A program made the translations under genes and the position numbers. This document shows, one piece after another, positions 11,763 to 22,719 of a DNA stretch of 64,000 nucleotides. This DNA is from Macrobrachium rosenbergii (lineage: Eukaryota; Arthropoda; Malacostraca; Decapoda; Palaemonidae). How positions within the stretch are numbered: position 1 is the first letter of the stretch; each line of letters opens with the position of its first letter. Below the pieces are notes generated by a model that ran no database searches, was not told where the DNA came from, and saw nothing but the letters and a program-made list of their open reading frames with translations. Where the stretch lies: the NCBI RefSeq assembly GCF_040412425.1, contig NC_089781.1:56513468-56577467 (forward strand). Reading direction: 5' to 3'.

Positions 11763-12606
11763 TTGCTAGCTGCTCTGTTCAATGCGTGCAAAATTCACCA
11801 GTATCTCCCAGTCTCCCTACTCTTAGTTCACTTAATATCATTAATAAAAAACAAGCTAAAGGGTGCAGCTGACCCTGGCAGTTATTGCCCGATTGCAATT
11901 ACTACAATTGAGTTAAAGATACTTGAGTCCGTTCTTATAGTGAGACTTCTCCCCTTTCTACACACTACTGACAACCAGTTCGGCTTTAAAGCAAACCACT
12001 CAACAGACACCTGCATCTATGTCTTGAAAGAATTGCTGAACTATTACTTATCATCAGCCTCTCCTGTTTTCCTGTTTTGTAGATGTGAGAAAAGCATTTG
12101 ACAGAGTAAACTACCTGAAGCTCTTCCTGAAGCTGCACAAACAAGGCACACCTCTGTATCTAATTGGCCTTTCATGTTGTTGGTTCTCCACCCAGCAATT
12201 CTGTGTCAAATGGGGTAACGTACTGTCGTACACCTTCGGCTCCCTAAACGGGCTCTGGCAAGGAGGCATTCTCTCTCCATACCTGGTTAACACGTACACA
12301 GATCCCCTGAATGTCAAACTGAACTCACTCCCAATCGGATGCACTATCAACAAAACAACAATAAACAACCTCAGTTACGCTGATGATACGGTCCTGATCT
12401 CCCCATCAGTGCAAGGTCTCCAGCGACTCATTGATACCTGCTGCCAATATGCAGAGGAATTTGATATCCTATACAACAAAACCAAGACCCAATATATGTC
12501 GCTGCTCCCAAGATCGCTTAAGCATATTGCAGAACCACTAATTTTCCTCGGGAATATTATCATGGACGACCTAAAAGATACGGCAGACAGAACAGAGGCG
12601 TCATAA
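11763..12606 (+). pseudogene. LINE reverse transcriptase
   Basis: Two overlapping frames (11763-12101 and 12085-12606) together cover the RT core: DPGSYCPIAITTIELKILES (fingers), NQFGFKANHSTDTCIYVLKE, RKAFDRVNYLKLFLKL with the motif A Asp in the preceding D/C-rich junction, LWQGGILSPYLVNTYTD (motif B) and LSYADDTVLISPS (motif C with both Asp). A frameshift lies at about 12080, inside motif A. The thumb and C-terminal region continue at 12626-12991 (FVFCHRETKLLLFRSYCYSI). Confidence 0.85.
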
Positions 12607-13041
12607 ACTATGTGCAGCTGGCAGCGTGATTGCAAGGAGGTTTGTCTTCTGTCACCGAGAAACGAAACTGCTGCTGTTCCGCTCGTACTGCTACAGTATA
12701 TATGGGTGTTCCCTTTGGACAAACTATACCCGAGAGACCATGAGACGTATCACTGTTGTTCACAGTGACATTCTGAGACGCCTCACAAACACTCCTCGCT
12801 ATCACTCCGCCACGCAGATGTTCATAGAAAACCGCCTGGGTAATTTGAAAATCATTGTGAGGCGAACAATGTCCAGTCTGATCACCAGACTGAGAAACAG
12901 CAGCAATTCGCTCATACAAAGCATCCTGAGCAGTGAGGCAAGAAGATCTAAATTGTGGGAAAGATGGAATAATGGGACGTTTGTTCCTTAAATGCCTTAT
13001 TCTCTGTTTTTGCAGTTATGAAGTGTCATCTCCAGAATCTG

Positions 13042-13043
<2 letters not shown>

Positions 13044-13091
<48 letters not shown>
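13044..13091. repeat. (ATT)n microsatellite
   Basis: A 48-bp uninterrupted ATT run inside the LINE 3' region. A shorter run follows at 13460-13482, at the LINE tail. Confidence 0.95.
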
Positions 13092-13092
<1 letters not shown>

Positions 13093-13773
13093 TTCTGCTT
13101 TCCTTGCTGTTTTTGGTATTGTGACTTCCTGTTATTACTGTGTTTAATATCACTGTAGAGTTTTGCAGTTTTCAGTATTCTTATTTAGCCTTCTGGACCT
13201 GACTTCTGTAACCACCTATGGTCCCCAGATGGAAGTTAATCGCCTGCAATCTGTATTTTTTATTGTTATCAATTTTAATTTTTTTTTATTACTCCCTATA
13301 TAATTACTGTCATTACCATTATTATGAATTCTATTTTTTCTACTTCTTCAGCAACTGTGTGGATACTGCCGATAATTATTTTTGTCACGTTACCTTATGT
13401 ATCAAGGGTATTTGTAGTGTATTTGTATCTTCCATGTATATGACCCTGAGCTGCAACAAAGATTATTATTATTATTATTATTTTATCGGTTTCTTTCTCC
13501 AGCCTGAAAATATCACAATTTTTGAAAGTAAATTGTATTTTTCCTAACTATACAAACCTGGTGGTCCTTTACATTAGGAATTACACACGGTGAAGCTGGA
13601 CACGGCTGGTAAACTCTTGAACAAGGTGGTTAGGCAGCAACTACTGCCAGGTAGGTGGGAATACCTGCCTGCCTGGATGTAAACATTCCAGTTTGCCTTT
13701 CGGTCCAGGTTCAGATTGAGGGGTGGCATGAGGCGGGCATAATATGTAATGTAAAGGACCTCAGGTTTGTATA

Positions 13774-15541
13774 CAGTAAACCCCCCGTATTCGGTGGGGA
13801 TGCGTACCACACCCCCCCATGAATAGCTAAAACCCGTGAATACTTAGAACCCTTCTAAAAACACTTAGAAAAGTCTATTTTGATAGTTCAAACAGACACA
13901 AAACAAACTAAAAATGCTTATACAGGTATTGTCCTACTTATGATGTGGTTAGGTTCCAAAAAAAAAGCCATCGTTTGTTGGAAAAAACGTGTGAAATACC
14001 AAAACGTATCTTGAACATAGCCTAGCCTACACTAGGGTATTCGATACCATGGTAGCCTAGCCTACACTATAAAGTATACTCTATACATACACGGTATAGT
14101 AATTGTTAATATCAGCTAATCTGGAGGTTCATGCAAAGTGACTTATGATAATTCAGTGCAAAGAGAAATTGAATAACAAGAATTAACTTAGCCTGCATTA
14201 TGGTACATTGCATACATATACGGTAGCATAGCCTACATTATACTGACATATCGTATTATACAAACGTCAACGTAACGAATATGCATCTTTTAAAATGTTA
14301 TGCCTTAATTTGCTGTATCCATTAATATTGCATATATTCTTATATTGCTTTTGTATTATAAATTACGGTCATAGCGATCAGTGTTTTGGTTTGGAAATCG
14401 CTTATGTGGTGTCTATTTCGCCATATTTAATTCAGTTCAGAGCGCTTTTCTTGCTTCTAGTTAGCATAAATTAATCACTAGATACTTTATATATATGGGG
14501 CAAGGTTATTTTTCATTATACGAAGTGTTTTTAAGCCAAAATATAACTAAAATACATCTTGTTGTGAAATTAAATTATTTATTTTTTCGTTAATAGATGA
14601 CGATGGCTGTTTGGGGACGTTTGTTTTGTGTAAAAAAAATTCAAGATTCTGTTCGCTATTTTCACTTTATTTCATAATAATACGAGCTTTACATATTTAT
14701 CGTTTATCGGCGTAAAAATAACAGTAATGTGTTCTTTCATGCCCACTAGTTTTGATTAAAATACTTTCTCTCCAGTTTTAATTATGATCAAGTTTCATCC
14801 ATGTTGCCGATGCACGATAATTTACAGTGCAGTCATTAGCAGCTTGAACATTGTTTTCTCAGCTTCAGCTACAACTTGCAGCCTAAATTTAGCAGTATAT
14901 TTCCTTGATGATCTTTTATCCATAACAAATAATGATGTAATGTAAAAATATATCAGTCTTATTCTGCTTAACGTCATTTGTACTATAAGGTACGGTAATT
15001 GTTTATTACCGTACGATGGTTGAAACACCAGGTAAACGGCTGTCGTTATCCGATTCGGTTATAAGCAAAACAACAGTTTCTTGGTCGGTTATTTATGGCT
15101 GTACACATTTATGCAAGAGTATAACGTTACTAACAATACTTTTATAATTTTTGTTCTTTTTTAACTAGAAGATGGGATAAAGAGATGGAGGAAAAGTTGT
15201 CTGTTGTAATTTGGTTTCTCTCACTGGGCGAAATTTATAAATATTTTATAAATAATATTGTCGTATCGGTATTAATTGCTTACCCCATTGCAAAATCGAA
15301 TTATCGTAAGGTGAATTATTGTAACTCGTGCATTACCTGAGTATTTTAATAGTTTTATCACAAAAAGTGCATTTAGTCATGAAAATGAGATGAAAATACA
15401 GTAATTACTGAATATTTCTTAGTGAAAAATACTGCGAATGGGCAAATTTTCCGACGAATAATGGGTAGATACGTTCCACAGAAAAATCTATGGATACGTG
15501 AGTCCACAAATCGTGAGACCGCGAATACTTGGGTTTTACTG
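13774..15541. mobile_element. pogo/Tigger-like DNA transposon, 1768 bp, complete ends
   Basis: Starts CAGTAAACCCCCCGTATTCG and ends GCGAATACTTGGGTTTTACTG, flanked by TA on both sides. Removing it and one TA restores the sequence GGTTTGTAGTTAGGAAAAAT of the DIRS terminal repeat. It is non-autonomous: the only coding trace is the N-terminal helix of a pogo-type transposase at 14822-14923. It is the reference copy for the split relatives at 7373-9243 and 31152-43021. Confidence 0.88.
14822..14923 (-). pseudogene. pogo-type transposase N-terminal remnant
   Basis: MDKRSSRKYTAKFRLQVVAE, then AEKTMFKLLMTAL and a stop. Its similarity to the first helix of pogo/Tigger-family DNA-binding domains is what links this repeat family to that superfamily. 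No downstream CENP-B or DDE domain can be seen. Confidence 0.6.
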
Positions 15542-15768
15542 TAGTTAGGAAAAATACAATTTACTTTCAAAAAATTTGTGATTTGTTCCGATGCTATATA
15601 CAAATCGTCGGCCCTTTACATTAGGAAGACTCACTGGTTGGAGGGAGGAATCTGAGTGATTCTCTTGAACTGACTGGCGTTCTGTACACCTGGGCTACTC
15701 GTCCTGGTTGAAAGAGTGAGGAGGAGTACCGTTCCTCTGACATATTGATCGGAGTGTAGGAACCGCAT

Positions 15769-16407
15769 CTAATGCCAGATCCAGCAAGTATTGGTTTGAG
15801 TCCTATTCTCATACCGAAGGAGGAGAAGTAGGAGGATGGGGAAGGAGGAGGAAGAGAGTCCAGTCACTCTTGGTATCCTTCTCACTTCCAGAACCAACAC
15901 CTTAGGCGAGATGCTACTAGCCCTCTTGAAGGAGCCTGGTAAAAAAACACAACTTGTTGAGCAGCCACCACAGGGCCAAAGAAAAAAGGTTCCATGGGCC
16001 TGTGGGCAAGACCACAGAAAGACAAGAGTGTGACCTATGAGACCACGTCTTGCTTCCAGACCGACAGAAACTTCCGGAATGCGAGGGATTGACCAAGCCA
16101 TTGATTTTGTGAGCTCTTGGATGGAAAGTACCGGTATAGTCATTGCCAGCTGCTGAGTACCTCCTTCAATTGCTTCACAAAGCCAGGAGTAAGATGTGTC
16201 CTTAGACACTTCTTCCTTGGGAGAGGTAGTACTAGCAAAAATATCGACGACATCCAGGTTAGGAATGTCGAGCCTTTTCGGAAAGTACCACAGCTCCCTA
16301 ACAGGACAAAGTAACGACTGATCTGGATCATTGATACAAAGTCCAAGGAGGAGGGGAACAAGAAGGACTCGAACCTGATAATAGATGCAGATGGATTCGG
16401 AGTCCAC
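15769..16407 (-). pseudogene. Tyrosine recombinase C-terminal part, DIRS family III minus copy
   Basis: The minus strand reads LCPVRELWYFPKRLDIPNLD, then FASTTSPKEEVSKDTSYSWL. This matches the recombinase segment LCPVR-LxxYLKRT...KKxVSKNxxxxWLR that precedes the HxxR and Tyr boxes in DIRS families. The homologous part of the plus-strand copy is at about 45430-45640. The catalytic boxes further on are decayed into the 3' region. Confidence 0.6.
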
Positions 16408-19400
16408 TTACGACATCTGAGAAGGAGTCGAGGTATTGATCCCCTTCACCTGTTCTTCCATATTCTACACCAAGGCCGGAGCGAGATGAGAGATGGTCCT
16501 AAGAGGGCACATCTCTATCCGACAACTTTCGTAAGGGTGCATGTAGAGCACGGGACAGGAACCATATACGAGAGTCACATGCCACCCAGGGAACAGTTCC
16601 CTGGGACAGGAAGACCGAAGAAGTTTCTCATCCGTAGCCAAATCTCGACTGAGGAGAAGAAGGCTCCTTCAGATAGAAGACTAGGTTGCAAGGGCCTACA
16701 TTCTTCACAAATGAAAGGGAGAGAAGCAACCCTCAGATGAGAAGACGAGGAAGTCCAGACTTGAAGAGCGACTGTGACCCAAGAAGAAGTTCCGTCAACG
16801 ACACCCACCAGCGAAGACGGATCTAGTCCCTGGGACAGTGTTGCAGAGGACTTCAAGAGATATCCAGCTATATCCGTTGCCGTTTGGCTTGTGTAGCTGC
16901 TACTGGAGGTTGGGTCAAGCAGAACTCTTCTTGATGCTTCGGAAGCAGAGCTATCAGGTCGGGCGAAAGGCAAAGTCTTCCAGCATTTTTCTGTAGCTCG
17001 GGGTGAGCAATGCATGTGAACTCCTAGCGAAACAGACAAATACGGAAGGAAAAACGTAGATATTTTTCCTAAAAAGACAGCATGTCTCACCGTAGCAGCC
17101 CCTGGGTCTGGTGCGAAGGGGTGAGAAAAACTAGTGACTTTGTTGTGCAGGGAGGCAACAGAAAAAGACAGTAGGGATCTTTGTGAAGAATAGAGTGAAC
17201 AGCATGTTCCGTTGTAATCACTGAAACCTGAGGCCAAGCTCACCTACCAATACATCCTCACCAGGAATGCATCTGGCTAATTGAGCTGTCGAGTGCGCTA
17301 TAGAACACTTGAGTACCTGCAAATGTTTGTCGATAAATGCCACTACTGTGGTTTTGTTGTTGAACGAAACCACTGAGTTTCGCAAAACTCATTCTGAATT
17401 CTCGGAAGGCCAAAAGGCTGCCTTGAGTTCAGGATATTGATGAGAAGGTACTAATCATCTCAGTCACACACCTTCAAGACAAAGTCTTACAGGTGTGCGC
17501 CTATTCCTCGATCGTTGAATCTGGAAGTAGACACACGATGTGAGGGGAATATGCAAGCATATTCGAAGGTTCCCTCAATCAAGCATTAGCCTAACTCTTT
17601 CCTTATACTTCGAAGAGGAAAGAAGGATGGAGGAATGGAAGCAGACCTCCATTCTCCACCATGGGGAAGCTTCTGCAAGATGACAGGATACCGAGACGAT
17701 TAACTCTAACCAGGCTGGCATGTCCCGAATCGGGAGCACATGAGAGGAAGCGGGATGGAAGTTTGCTAAAAAGAATTGCAGAGACCTAAGAGACTTCTGA
17801 AGGAATCCATTCCCCGGTCTCGGCAATGTTGCTGCCAGCTCCAGAGACTCGATAAGTATCATTTCATCCAGGCATCTGCGGTAGGAGAACTTCTTCGCAG
17901 TCGATACTTCTTTCTCTCTTCCCTTCTTCCCTCCTCCCTTATGGAAAAGAGGGTGGAAAGAGAACAGTTATGCTCACTTTCCTAGAAGGGAAGAAGAGGG
18001 TTGTGTGTTCTGCGATCTTCTTTTGAAGCCTGGGACTTCTTAGGAGTTGAGGGGGGCTGGCTTGAACTCAAGGGCGAGCCGAGATGACTAAGACCCTAAG
18101 GTCTTGGCCATTGTCCGAAGGACAAGGCAGTGCCTTGGTACGAACTTTGATTACCGCAGTATCTGGCAAATCTCTGAAAGAGAAAGGCAAAACCAAGTAC
18201 AGGTTCTTTCCTAAAGGGTCGAACCAACTCACGACTTATGAAACTGGAGATCCGAATTGGGACAAAGTCCTTTTTGGCAAGACCCTCCGAGGCAAGAAGA
18301 ATTTTTATACATTCTGTCAAGGCTGGGGAGAAGCTCGGTGTCTCGACCTAAATGAACTCCTTGTCCGAAGAAAAGAATTCATCTGGTCGAGAACGCTATC
18401 GGAAGCAAGGACCGTGGTGGTCCCCGACACTCTTGGCCCCTCGGGAACTGCAAGTGTTGCGAGTGATGAAGATTATTCATTACGGAGCCGCAGTCCTGTC
18501 CAGGGGATCCTCACACTGATGAATTGGTGCGAAGTTCTCTGAAAAACAAGGCAGATCACAACTTGAAGAGGAAGACCCTCGCTGCTTCCGAAGCTTGAAA
18601 CTCTTGTACCTCTCTCTCCTTGGAGGGAGACCTTGACAGATCCCAAGAAACCCTCCTCGGCTATCTGGTTGTACTATGAAACAATTGGGGGACCGACGCC
18701 CACGGCACGCCAGGCAGCAGAACTCCAAAGACAAATTCGTCGGAGCGCTCTCTGTCCATCTTGCGCCTCTTGGAACAACGGAGAGGAAAAGAGAACAGGT
18801 GAGGAGAAAGAGTACGCCTGCCTGTCCTGCCAGTAAGACCAGCAGGGGAAGCGGACCACGAGCGATAATCAACTGAAGGAGATTACTGCCACATGGGGGA
18901 AGAAGAGTGCTTGTGCCGTGGCAAAACTTTCCTGGGAAGAGCAGAAAATTCACTCGAACAGATCTGAGAACCCGATTCGTTAAAACCGAGTGGGGCCAAG
19001 CCGAGCCATACTGAACCGAGCCGATCACGCGAACGCGATCCAGACTGGGTGGTATGTGGTGGACTGGGAGGCAGGCGGGTTGAGCCGAGCCAGTCTCGCT
19101 AACGCGACCAGGGGCTGGGTGAGGCGGGCAAGGCGAGCCAGTCTTGCAAGCGTGACCAGGGGCTGGGCGGGGCGAGCAAGCCGAGCTGAGCCAATCGTGT
19201 GAACACAATCGAAACTGGACAGGGCGGAACTCGTATATGGTGAACTAACGCTAGTTTCCAAAACTCTAAACTCCTTCGAGGCAGAGGCCCCTCGAGAAGA
19301 AGGTTCAAAGGGGAACTCTGTGTCTGCTATCCTGCATGCTCAAACCCTAAGGTTCAAAACACAAGGGTGAAACCCAGCCAAGCAACCGAGCAGCTGGCGG

Positions 19401-20000
19401 GCAGTATCGAGACACCTGGCATCTTGGCAATGAAACACCCAGCACTTTCTCTTGCCCTGTGCCTCTCTTCAGGAGAGTGCTTGTGATTCATAGAATTTGA
19501 GTGACCAACAAGACTCCCAAGAATCGGGAGCAGCTGCTTTTGGTTTCCTAAGAAATCGAAAAGAGCCAGGCACAGAACCAGTCTTAGACGCAGACTTCTA
19601 AGACTGGCAACGAGCACTCTCGCGGCCCCTTAAATGCAAGACCCCAGAGGAGAATGTGAATCGGTTCCTTTCTGAAGTAGCCCCCGTCTTGGAGGCGGAA
19701 CCTTTAGGACTGGGAATGGGATCACAAACCGAGGTCTGCGCGCCTGTGGCTCCTGAAACACAAAACCCAGGGGTATACGAATCGGTTTCCTAACCTGAAG
19801 GTCAGGAAGAGCCAACGAGAAACCCACTGCCTCCTCGGAAGGAGGCAGTCCCTAGACATCCAATGGCATCAAGGAGAAAGAAGCAGCCTTCCTCTCCTTC
19901 GGCTGACGGAGGTCTGTCTGATTCCTGGGACTCCCTCGAACCTTGGGGGAGGAACGGAAGAGGCAGCAGAAGACGAAATCGAAGATAAGTTGAAGAAGAC
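16408..20000 (-). other. Degenerate interior of DIRS family III minus copy
   Basis: Purine-rich on the plus strand, with many short open frames on the minus strand (for example 16575-17243, 17575-17862 and 18480-19208) rich in Ser, Pro and Leu. I find no RT, RNase H or zinc motif that I can defend. By position it should hold gag and what remains after loss of RT. The open frames are better explained by base composition than by selection. Confidence 0.4.
19000..19215. repeat. Degenerate GC-rich minisatellite
   Basis: Three to four imperfect units carry the pattern GAGCCGAGCCAGTC - gap - GCGACCAGGGGCTGGG, repeated roughly every 55-60 bp. It lies within the gag-like interior of the family III minus copy. 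Confidence 0.65.
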
Positions 20001-20009
20001 GGCAGCTAC

Positions 20010-20414
20010 TTCCACAGGGCGACTTCCTTCACCTTCACTCCGACATCATCTACAGGATGGTGGACATGAAACATCATAACCTCCAGGCCAGCTAGGCAGG
20101 AACACAACGGAAGCGGCCTAGGACACGACCACCAGGAGAAGCAGCAGGCACGATCAGAACAGCCGATGCAGGAGCTACCGAAGCAGTTGGGAAGACAGGA
20201 GCTACCACAATGGCCAGGAACGTCACTTCCACAGGGCGACTTCCTTTACCCTCACTCTGGCATCTTCTACAGGATGGTGGACATCGTAACTTTTAGGCCA
20301 GCAAGGCAGAAACACAACGGAAGTAGCCCAGGAAATGACCACCAGCAGAAGCAGCAGGCACGATCAGGACAGCCGATGCAAGAGCCATGGAAGTGGTTCG
20401 AAAGGCAGGAGCTA
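20010..20414. repeat. Tandem duplication, about 217 bp, in DIRS family III interior
   Basis: TTCCACAGGGCGACTTCCTT starts at 20010 and again at 20227, and the following sequence (CTACAGGATGGTGGACAT, AGAAGCAGCAGGCACGATCA, CCGATGCA) repeats in order. A third partial unit resumes after the SINE at about 20617 (GGCAGGAGCTACAGCAATG). Confidence 0.75.
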
Positions 20415-20616
20415 AGTTAAGTATACCTTAGTTTTACCAGACCACTGAGCTGTTAATCAGCTCTCCTAGGGCTGGCCCGAAGGATTAGACTTATTTTACG
20501 TGGCTAAGAACCAATTGGTTACTTAGCAACGGGACCTACAGCTTATTGTGGAATCCGAACCACATTATAGTGAGAAATGAATTTCTATCACCAGAAATAA
20601 ATTCCTCTAACTCTTC
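20415..20616 (-). mobile_element. tRNA-derived SINE with 14-bp target duplication
   Basis: The element is flanked by perfect copies of AAAGGCAGGAGCTA (20401-20414 and 20617-20630), the target-site duplication of LINE-mediated insertion. On the minus strand the sequence contains GGTTCGGATTCC, a good RNA polymerase III B box, followed by a non-tRNA body (CTAAGTAACCAATTGGTTCT). I remember very similar sequences from decapod transcripts; that is recall, not a search. It inserted into the DIRS family III copy, so it is younger than that copy. Confidence 0.85.
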
Positions 20617-21719
20617 AAAGGCAGGAGCTACAGCAATGCCCAGGAACGTCACATGAAAGGCACCAGCAGCGACAGGAACGATCAGGATGGCTGCGGCAGG
20701 AGACCAGTAAGAGCCGCCCATAAACTGTCGTCGAGTTAACAGGAGCATAACACAGGAAACAGCAGGAGTAGATGGACCACAGATATGCCAGAAGCAGTGC
20801 CACAGCATACATGAAGGCCAGCAATGACAGTGATCGATCCACATCGGCAGGAACAGAGTTGGAACAATCCCGACTTGGAACTATGTCATTCCAACCAGGT
20901 ACTGTGGTTGATCCCGAAGCAACATTGAATGAACATCAGGACTCCTTCATGCAAGATATCCCCTGAGATATCCAGCCAACTACTGCTGTGCTTGTGATGC
21001 TCACTGTCAACCTGAAAGAAAAAGCAAAGATGATTAGTAGAGGGAGACTCCTCTCGCTACAAGGGGAACTGCTCTGTGCAGCTAGAGGAGGCCTCTTAGG
21101 AGAGGTCGCACGACCACCCGTGCCCCCCCCCTCACGGTCTTTGCTCGCTCGAGGGCGAAGGAGAGAGATCTCTATTGAAGGAGAGATGAGGAGGAACCTA
21201 CAGGGAGAGGGAAGGAAGGAGGGGAGGCTACCAAGGGCGCCGTGAAAGTGGAACTTACTGACGATGCCCTCAACCTAACCTCCCGCAATTCTCTCTAGTG
21301 CAGGCAGCGAAAACAACACTCAGCACAAGTAGGAAGGAAGCAGTCATGCCCTTGTACATGGAGGCGTGGCGCCAAGAAGGGAAGTGAACTCTTATGTCTT
21401 GATCAATGTAGGGGAGCGAAGATATCATATACCAATCTAATATCTCCAAACGTACAGGGGGGCGCCTTCAGTATCTAAATAAAGGGCTACGGGAAGAGAA
21501 GCATTACCAATCAGTTACATCCCTCTAAATACGCCCTTGGCCATCAAACCCAAGACAGATGCAGGGAAACGACGGCTTATGCAAGGCTATCACAAATCGT
21601 AGGTTTGATTAGTAAATATCAAACATACGCAATATATGCAGAAAAATATAGGAAGATCCCATTGAGATAATAAAGAACTTAACGCCAGTCAGGCAAAGAA
21701 ATCCGAAAACACTTGTGCA

Positions 21720-21897
21720 ACGCATAATGGCCAAAAGCAAACTGGAATGTTTACATCTTGGCAGGCGGGTATTCCCGCCCACCTGGCGGTAGTTATTGCC
21801 TAAGCACCTAGTTCAAGAGTTTAGCAGCCGTGTCCAGCTTCGCCATAAGTAATTCCTAGTGTAGAGGACCGATGGTTTTTGTATCGTGTTGGAACAA
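21720..21897 (-). repeat. Left terminal repeat, DIRS family III minus copy
   Basis: Inverted match of 13555-13740, ending GTGTTGGAACAAA. The last bases appear in the internal complementary region at 15560-15600, joined to the other end, which confirms the boundary. Confidence 0.75.
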
Positions 21898-22222
21898 AAA
21901 CATATTTCGTAGTTCATTATTACCCAATGGATCAAGGAGTGAACAAGGAGCATACAGCATATACCTAAATTCCAAAGAAAGATTTTGCTCTCACCAAAGT
22001 TAAAGTAATTGAGAATGGATCTTTCTTTCTCCATTTTAGTTTATTGTATCAAGTTTTGGAAACCATGACCTTCAGTCCCTTGACTAATGCTGCCAAAGAA
22101 TGCCTCTCATAGGTAGCTGTTGGCCAGACGAGTAACTCATTAGTAAGTACTTGAAACCACAGTTTTCTCATAATTCACTGCACAGTACTTATCCTTTGTG
22201 CTTTAACTCCAGTTGGAATGTA

Positions 22223-22226
<4 letters not shown>
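21898..22226. other. Intergenic or intronic sequence, nothing recognised
   Basis: About 330 bp without a recognisable gene, repeat or signal, between the end of the DIRS copy and an (ATT)n tract. Confidence 0.5.

Positions 22227-22278
<52 letters not shown>
22227..22278. repeat. (ATT)n microsatellite, left part
   Basis: An ATT tract that resumes at 22645 after a 366-bp short element. Confidence 0.95.
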
Positions 22279-22279
<1 letters not shown>

Positions 22280-22642
22280 AGGCAGTCCCCGGTTTACGAC
22301 GGGGATTCCGTTTTTCCGCCGCGTCGTAAACCGAAAATCGTCGTAAACCGAAAATTCGTCGAAAATTGTCAAAATTCCTAAGAAAACCTTACTTTTAATG
22401 CTTTGGGTGTATTGAAAACAATTTAAACTGCATTTTTATTGAGTTTTTCATCAAAAAAACCTCCAAATTTTGATTATTCTGCCGTTTTGGAGCCATATTT
22501 CTTCCGTTGGATCGGCATACGACGTGTCGTAACCCCGGACATGCGTCAGAAACCGGAAATAATTTCTGATGAATATATTTGAAAAGCGTCGTAACCTGGG
22601 AATGTCAGAAGTCGGACCCGTCAAATAAACCGGGGGACTGCC

Positions 22643-22644
<2 letters not shown>
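22279..22644. mobile_element. Short pogo-like inverted-repeat element inside (ATT)n
   Basis: CAGGCAGTCCCCGGTTTACG at the left and AACCGGGGGACTGCCTG at the right form the terminal inverted repeat. ATT repeats on both sides show that it landed inside a microsatellite. The internal sequence repeats CGTCGTAAACCG-like words. It has no coding capacity. A related element is at 26616-26857. Confidence 0.85.

Positions 22645-22700
<56 letters not shown>
22645..22700. repeat. (ATT)n microsatellite, right part
   Basis: Continuation of the tract at 22227-22278. It runs directly into the Penelope-like fragment. Confidence 0.95.
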
Positions 22701-22701
<1 letters not shown>

Positions 22702-22719
22702 TATTGAATATTATTATTG

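Larger units (their letters stand above)
10570..13482 (+). mobile_element. Non-LTR retrotransposon (LINE) remnant, CR1/Rex1-like group
   Basis: A 5'-truncated LINE has the C-terminal end of an apurinic endonuclease, then a reverse transcriptase, a C-terminal region and a 3' UTR ending GCAACAAAG before an ATT repeat. The clade is a guess from FGFKANHSTDTCIYVLKELL and the GGILSPYL and YADDTVLIS motifs. A second (ATT)n tract interrupts its 3' part at 13044-13091. At least four frame changes make it inactive. Confidence 0.75.
13511..21897 (-). mobile_element. DIRS-like retrotransposon, family III, minus-strand copy
   Basis: Terminal repeats at 13511-13770 (right end, continued at 15542-15600) and about 21720-21897 (left end) are inverted copies of each other (GAAGCTGGACACGGCTG, AACTCTTGAAC and GATGTAAACATTCCAGTTTG in both). 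The junction at 15545-15605 is the internal complementary region. About 6.6 kb remains after removing the nested pogo-like element (13774-15541) and the SINE (20415-20616). The recombinase C-terminus is readable at 15800-16400. I cannot find an RT, so it was probably deleted. The interior is a degenerate gag-like region with tandem repeats. Confidence 0.75.

Noticed and set aside
16575..17243. Host protein gene, 222 codons on the minus strand
   Set aside because: Ser/Leu-rich low-complexity translation inside a DIRS copy, with no domain and no splice context.
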